Positions 6,505 through 9,496 of a DNA stretch of 9,496 nucleotides are shown piece by piece (the first letter of the stretch is position 1; the number at the start of each line of letters is the position of its first letter). Origin of the DNA: Actinomycetota bacterium (lineage in GTDB: Bacteria; Actinomycetota; Actinomycetes; Actinomycetales; Microbacteriaceae). The notes beneath the pieces were generated by a model that saw only the letters and a program-made list of their open reading frames with translations, was not told where the DNA came from and did not search any database. The stretch spans positions 1-9,496 of the forward strand of contig WLNS01000051.1 in assembly GCA_009699665.1 (NCBI GenBank), read 5' to 3'. The position numbers and the translations under genes are program-made.

Positions 6505-8505
6505 TCAGTGCTCGTGAGTGCACGTGCACGCGTCGGTGCCGCATCTACCCGAACCGCAGCAGGCACACGAGACGTTGGTGCCGTCGGGCAGGTCGAGGGC
6601 CGGGTTCACGTCGAAGAAACCGTAGGGCTTGAACAGGAAGCCCGAGTAGTCAACGGGCATCACGGGCCAGTCTTCGGTTCGGGGAATGTGGGTGGGGCCG
6701 AACTGGTGCCACAACACGATGTCCTCGTTCACAATGGAGTCCCCCCCGGCCACATACTCGGGCACGCCAGCTCCACCAGCGTGCTGGTTGGGGTACATGC
6801 CCGCCGGCCAGATCTCGTTGGGCTCGTACTTGCTCACCCAGAGGTGATTCGTGGCGAAGCCCGCGCGCTGAGCAACCGAGGACTCGGGCTGCGCCATCAG
6901 CACCGGATATCCCTGAGGAATCAGCTGATACTGGGTCGACGCGCCGGTGTAGTTCTTACGGTGTCCGCTGGTCACGTGCCACGTGCGCAGGGCCGCGTTG
7001 TTGGCGAGGCGACCACCCTCGGTCGTGAGCGTGTTGACGGTGTAGGTGAAGGCATTGCCGTGCGGGTTCTCCGGTCCCATCGGGATGCCCACGACCTCGA
7101 CTTCGTCAACCGAGTTGTCGAGTCCGTCAATGGCTACGTCGAGGCGTGCCGAGAAGAGGTGCTGGTGCACGGGGGCAAACAGCCCGGGAGCAATCTCGTG
7201 GGCGTGGGGGTCGTGGCTGCCGGGGATGCCCGCGCCGTTGAAGACCACGCCGGTCGCCTTGGCCTCCACCTGAATGGTGCCGTCGAGGTACAGGTACCAG
7301 AAGAACCCGTAGTCGTAGTTGCCGATGGTGGCGAAGTACGAAATCACAAAGCGACGCGACCGGCGTGAGTCGGGTTTGCCGGCCAGATCGGTGTGCTTCC
7401 AGATCACCCCGAAGTCCTCTTCGTGCATGCACACGGCTTGACCCACCACGATAGGGTGACCGTGGTCGTCGGCGGCCACGCCGTCGAAGTAGTGAATCAC
7501 GCCCAAACAGTCGCAGCCCAGGACGAGTGAATTGGCATTCTTTCCGAGGAGGTACTCTCCGGCATCGAAGTAGCTAATCCAGTAGCGGTTGATGCTCGTG
7601 TCGCCATAGGGCACCACCATCTCAGGAACTGAGGCGCGGTAGAGCACGGAACGGTCCTCGCCCTTGTCGGCGAAGGTGACCTGGTTGAGCACCAGGCCCT
7701 CGCGCGAGTTGAACGAGACCCGGAACTTCCAGTTCTCCCACTCGACGAGCGATCCGTTTACGGTGAAGCTGGGCCCCTCGGGCTGCGTAATTTCAAGCGG
7801 CCGCAGCGACTTTCGTGCCGGACCCACAGTGCCCACGTCGTAGTTGCCCGATCCGGTGGGCGTGGGCACGTCACCCTCGTCCTGCACGCGCACGACTTCA
7901 CCCTTGGTGAGGTCGATGGTGACCAGTAGGCCCTCCACTGGATGCGCCCACGGAGAATCGTCCGGCGTATCGCGCAAGAACGTGAGCGAGCGAATCATGC
8001 GCCGCCCAATCTCGTCTTCAAAACCAAAGTATCCGGGCGCAAGTGGGGCACAGAAGATGTCGTCAACGTTGGTGATGCCGCGTCGCGCGATGGCCGCCTG
8101 CCACTCGGGGTTCGCCTTCACCAGCGCCTCAACACGCTCATACTCCTCGAACAGGTAGGGCGGTTGGCCATAGGGGTGCTCGTCGCTCTTTACCTTTGTT
8201 TGCGAGGTGATCTTCTCGTCGGTGACCGAGACCACAACCTCGTGCGAGATGCCGGTGGCCGTATCGAGCAACACATAGAGGATGCTGCGATCAAAGGGCT
8301 TGCCGGGCTTCCACGCGAAGGTGGCCTTCTTATCGGGCTCCACCGGAAGTACGGCGGGAAAGCGCACGGTGTCGGTGATGAGCCCGGCAGCCTCGATGAT
8401 GCTGCGACCCAGGGCAATCTCGCCCTCGGTCAGTGGATCAAGCGGGTGGGTGACCTCGGTGATGCGCGTGACGCGCTTTCCGTGACGGTGAGAATTGTCG
8501 GGCAT
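6505..8505 (-). CDS. Copper-containing primary amine oxidase (TPQ type) with Cys-rich tail
   Basis: A 666-residue topaquinone copper amine oxidase: RCH2NH2 + O2 + H2O gives aldehyde, NH3 and H2O2. Length and the lack of a signal peptide fit the cytoplasmic Arthrobacter phenylethylamine and histamine oxidases. Two small N-terminal domains (about 15-230) precede the catalytic β-sandwich. Active-site residues are all present: Tyr312 and base Asp314 in YFDAGEYLLG, the cofactor precursor Tyr397 in GNYDYG, copper ligands His447 and His449 in VHQHL, and His606 in GPTHIPRTEDWPVMP. CDCLG (331-335) and CMHEED (359-364) match the usual disulfide region. Start: ATG 8505 with AAGGAG at 8511-8516; the open frame runs on to 8868 but that part is intergenic. 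After VNPALDLPDGTNVS the protein ends in an unusual Cys/His tail (647-666). It is the first gene of a three-gene minus-strand operon. An aromatic amine substrate is likely from context but unproven. Confidence 0.95.
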   Translation of the reverse strand: MPDNSHRHGKRVTRITEVTHPLDPLTEGEIALGRSIIEAAGLITDTVRFPAVLPVEPDKKATFAWKPGKPFDRSILYVLLDTATGISHEVVVSVTDEKITSQTKVKSDEHPYGQPPYLFEEYERVEALVKANPEWQAAIARRGITNVDDIFCAPLAPGYFGFEDEIGRRMIRSLTFLRDTPDDSPWAHPVEGLLVTIDLTKGEVVRVQDEGDVPTPTGSGNYDVGTVGPARKSLRPLEITQPEGPSFTVNGSLVEWENWKFRVSFNSREGLVLNQVTFADKGEDRSVLYRASVPEMVVPYGDTSINRYWISYFDAGEYLLGKNANSLVLGCDCLGVIHYFDGVAADDHGHPIVVGQAVCMHEEDFGVIWKHTDLAGKPDSRRSRRFVISYFATIGNYDYGFFWYLYLDGTIQVEAKATGVVFNGAGIPGSHDPHAHEIAPGLFAPVHQHLFSARLDVAIDGLDNSVDEVEVVGIPMGPENPHGNAFTYTVNTLTTEGGRLANNAALRTWHVTSGHRKNYTGASTQYQLIPQGYPVLMAQPESSVAQRAGFATNHLWVSKYEPNEIWPAGMYPNQHAGGAGVPEYVAGGDSIVNEDIVLWHQFGPTHIPRTEDWPVMPVDYSGFLFKPYGFFDVNPALDLPDGTNVSCACCGSGRCGTDACTCTHEH
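6508..6567 (-). other. Cys/His-rich C-terminal tail of the amine oxidase
   Basis: The last 20 residues hold six Cys and two His arranged CxCC-x5-C-x4-CxC-x-HxH, i.e. CACC, GRC, DACTC, then THEH. The catalytic fold is complete before this segment. The spacing resembles small metal-binding sequences, so copper or zinc binding is a reasonable inference; it is not part of the known catalytic site. Confidence 0.6.
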
Positions 8506-8510
8506 GGGGA

Positions 8511-8516
8511 CTCCTT
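8511..8516 (-). promoter_or_regulatory. Ribosome binding site fixing the amine oxidase start
   Basis: Read on the minus strand, AAGGAG lies 5 nt before ATG at 8505. This decides against the longer open frame that would extend through the intergenic repeats and palindrome and into the divergent SDR. Confidence 0.85.
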
Positions 8517-8577
8517 GAGATTTCGTTCTGGGTAAGCGTGTGATCAGACCTCGCGTTGAAGCTGACCTCCGACTATC

Positions 8578-8591
8578 TAAGCACTTGCTTA
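8578..8591. promoter_or_regulatory. TetR-style operator palindrome, candidate
   Basis: TAAGCA-CT-TGCTTA is a perfect 6-bp inverted repeat with a 2-bp centre, the shape common for TetR-family operators in actinobacteria. It overlaps a TAGATA hexamer that could be the -10 of the amine oxidase promoter, giving a leader of about 60 nt. A repressor bound here could block the operon until an amine or pathway intermediate appears. No regulator gene is in the window to pair with it. Confidence 0.5.
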
Positions 8592-8635
8592 ATAGCGAAC
8601 GGAAGAGGCAGGTCGGGCTCAGCAGGCGACATCTG

Positions 8636-8695
8636 GGTGATTGAGCTTGTTGCCGGTGATTGAGCTTGTTGCCGGTGATTGAGCTTGTCGAAATC
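8636..8695. repeat. Tandem 19-bp repeat with Microbacteriaceae-like intergenic motif
   Basis: GGTGATTGAGCTTGTTGCC occurs twice in full (8636-8654, 8655-8673). A third copy starts GGTGATTGAGCTTGT (8674-8688) and continues CGAAATC (8689-8695). The third version contains TTGAGCTTGTCGAA, which I remember as a dispersed intergenic element of Microbacteriaceae and related genera. The first two copies look like duplications of its left part. The array ends 33 bp before the SDR start codon. Confidence 0.8.
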
Positions 8696-8728
8696 AGACG
8701 ACAATAGAACTCAACGAAAGGAGCGCCC

Positions 8729-9493
8729 ATGGACCTCAAACTCACCGACCGCCGCGTCATCATCACGGGCGGCAGTTCGGGCATCGGCCGGGCGAGCGCT
8801 CTGGCCTTCGCGGCCGAGGGTGCTCGCGTGGGCATTGTCAGTCGCGACGAGATCGGCATGGCTCGCACACTGGAACTGGCGTCGGAGGCGGGTCACTCGC
8901 TGCACTCGGCCGTCGCCGATGTCACTGATGAGACTGCCGTCGCTGATGCCCTCAAGCATCTCGTCGATGAACTCGGCGGACTCGATACCCTCGTGCACTG
9001 TGCCGCCGTTTCGGGGCCAGTGGGCAGGTCGCTCGGCGATGTCAGCGCCGATGAGATTCGTCAGACGATAGATGTCAACGTGGTCGGGGCCTTTATCGTG
9101 GCCAAAGCCGGCCTCGCTCATCTCGAAGCCGCCACCGATGCCACCTTCGTCATGATTGCCTCCGACTCGGCATTTGTGGCTTCGCCCGACATGGTTGTCT
9201 ACAACGCGTCGAAGGCTGCAATCGTGCACATGGCGCGTTCGCTCGCCGTCGAGTGGGAGCGCGCGGGCATTCGCGTGAATACGGTGAGCCCATCCATTGT
9301 GGACACCCCCATGTCGCGCGCCGACCTGGGGATTGGCGAAAAAGGTTTTGTCGGCGTGGACTATCCCGTGCTTACCGCCGACGATGTCGCCCGCGCCGTG
9401 CTCTACCTATCGTCGACCGCATCGCGCGGGGTCAACGGGCACTCGCTGCTGATGGACTTTGGCTACAGCGCGAGGTCGTCGTTTCCGGCCTAG
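8729..9493 (+). CDS. Short-chain dehydrogenase/reductase, canonical
   Basis: A 254-residue classical SDR, cytoplasmic, complete: ATG 8729 has AAAGGAG at 8717-8723 with 5 nt spacing, and TAG ends at 9493, 3 bp before the window edge. Motifs are TGGSSGIG at 13-20, Asn117 in DVNVVGAF, Ser145 in MIASDS, and Tyr158 and Lys162 in YNASK, so the catalytic tetrad is intact. The usual NNAG is HCAA here (90-93), a mild departure. Ser38-Arg39 (VSRD) after strand 2 leaves the cofactor choice open and would suit NADP(H). The C-terminus lacks the common DGG block and reads LLMDFGYS. It is divergent from the amine oxidase operon and may share regulation with it. A role in oxidising or reducing an alcohol, aldehyde or diol intermediate is plausible but not shown. 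Confidence 0.9.
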   Translation: MDLKLTDRRVIITGGSSGIGRASALAFAAEGARVGIVSRDEIGMARTLELASEAGHSLHSAVADVTDETAVADALKHLVDELGGLDTLVHCAAVSGPVGRSLGDVSADEIRQTIDVNVVGAFIVAKAGLAHLEAATDATFVMIASDSAFVASPDMVVYNASKAAIVHMARSLAVEWERAGIRVNTVSPSIVDTPMSRADLGIGEKGFVGVDYPVLTADDVARAVLYLSSTASRGVNGHSLLMDFGYSARSSFPA

Positions 9494-9496
9494 GCC

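Larger units (their letters stand above)
8506..8728. promoter_or_regulatory. Divergent intergenic region between amine oxidase operon and second SDR
   Basis: These 223 bp separate the two divergent genes. They hold a palindrome (8578-8591), a possible minus-strand -10 element TAGATA (8579 down to 8574) that overlaps it, a tandem 19-bp repeat (8636-8688) and ribosome binding sites at both ends (8511-8516 and 8717-8723). No convincing -35 element was found for either direction, so promoter positions are tentative. Confidence 0.55.

Noticed and set aside
5708..7368. Two long plus-strand open frames (5708-6493 and 6388-7368) opposite the MoaF-like and amine oxidase genes
   Set aside because: They overlap each other and oppose genes with strong family motifs; no domain is visible in their translations.
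8636..8695. Possible CRISPR array
   Set aside because: The 19-bp units abut with no spacers between them, so this is a simple tandem repeat.
8685..8710. Possible -35/-10 promoter (TTGTCG and TAGAAC) for the second SDR
   Set aside because: Spacing is 14 bp and the -10 match is poor; the TTGTCG is part of the repeat, so it is not called.
8506..8868. N-terminal extension of the amine oxidase reading frame
   Set aside because: It would cross the palindrome, the tandem repeat and the start of the divergent SDR. ATG 8505 has an ideal AAGGAG site and gives the normal family length.

Overview
The window looks like a catabolic (accessory) locus from a high-GC actinobacterium. The grounds are uniformly G+C-rich codons, AAGGAG-type ribosome binding sites, a GTG start, a copper amine oxidase of the Arthrobacter cytoplasmic type, and an intergenic repeat with the core TTGAGCTTGTCGAA, which I associate from memory with Microbacteriaceae and relatives. 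The family assignment is a guess; the phylum-level call is firmer. I see no rRNA, tRNA, CRISPR array, insertion sequence or integrase.

Left part, plus strand (2-3017): three genes in a row that together read as an aromatic-ring degradation operon. They are the C-terminal part of a VOC/extradiol-dioxygenase-like protein, an MhpA-like FAD-dependent aromatic-ring hydroxylase, and a fumarylacetoacetate-hydrolase-family enzyme. A plausible order of action is hydroxylation of a phenolic ring, meta-cleavage of the diol, then hydrolysis or hydration of the cleavage product. A nested hairpin (3038-3108) follows and probably ends this transcript. Next, still on the plus strand, is an unusual short-chain dehydrogenase (SDR) whose catalytic Tyr position holds His (3171-3953).

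Middle, minus strand (8505 down to 3950): three closely spaced genes read as an amine-release and amine-oxidation operon. In transcription order they are a TPQ copper amine oxidase with a Cys-rich C-terminal tail, a MoaF-like protein, and a YtcJ/NfdA-like metal-dependent amidohydrolase. The amidohydrolase stop codon overlaps the stop codon of the convergent SDR within a shared CTAG.

Right part: a 223-bp divergent intergenic region holds a perfect TetR-style palindrome near the amine-oxidase promoter and a tandem 19-bp repeat. It separates the amine oxidase from a second, canonical SDR (8729-9493) that ends the window.

Working model (inference): an N-acyl or N-formyl aromatic amine is deacylated by the amidohydrolase, the free amine is oxidised to an aldehyde by the amine oxidase, SDRs interconvert alcohol, aldehyde or diol intermediates, and the left-hand operon opens the aromatic ring. 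No aldehyde dehydrogenase, transporter or regulator lies in the window, so the pathway cannot be closed from this sequence alone.
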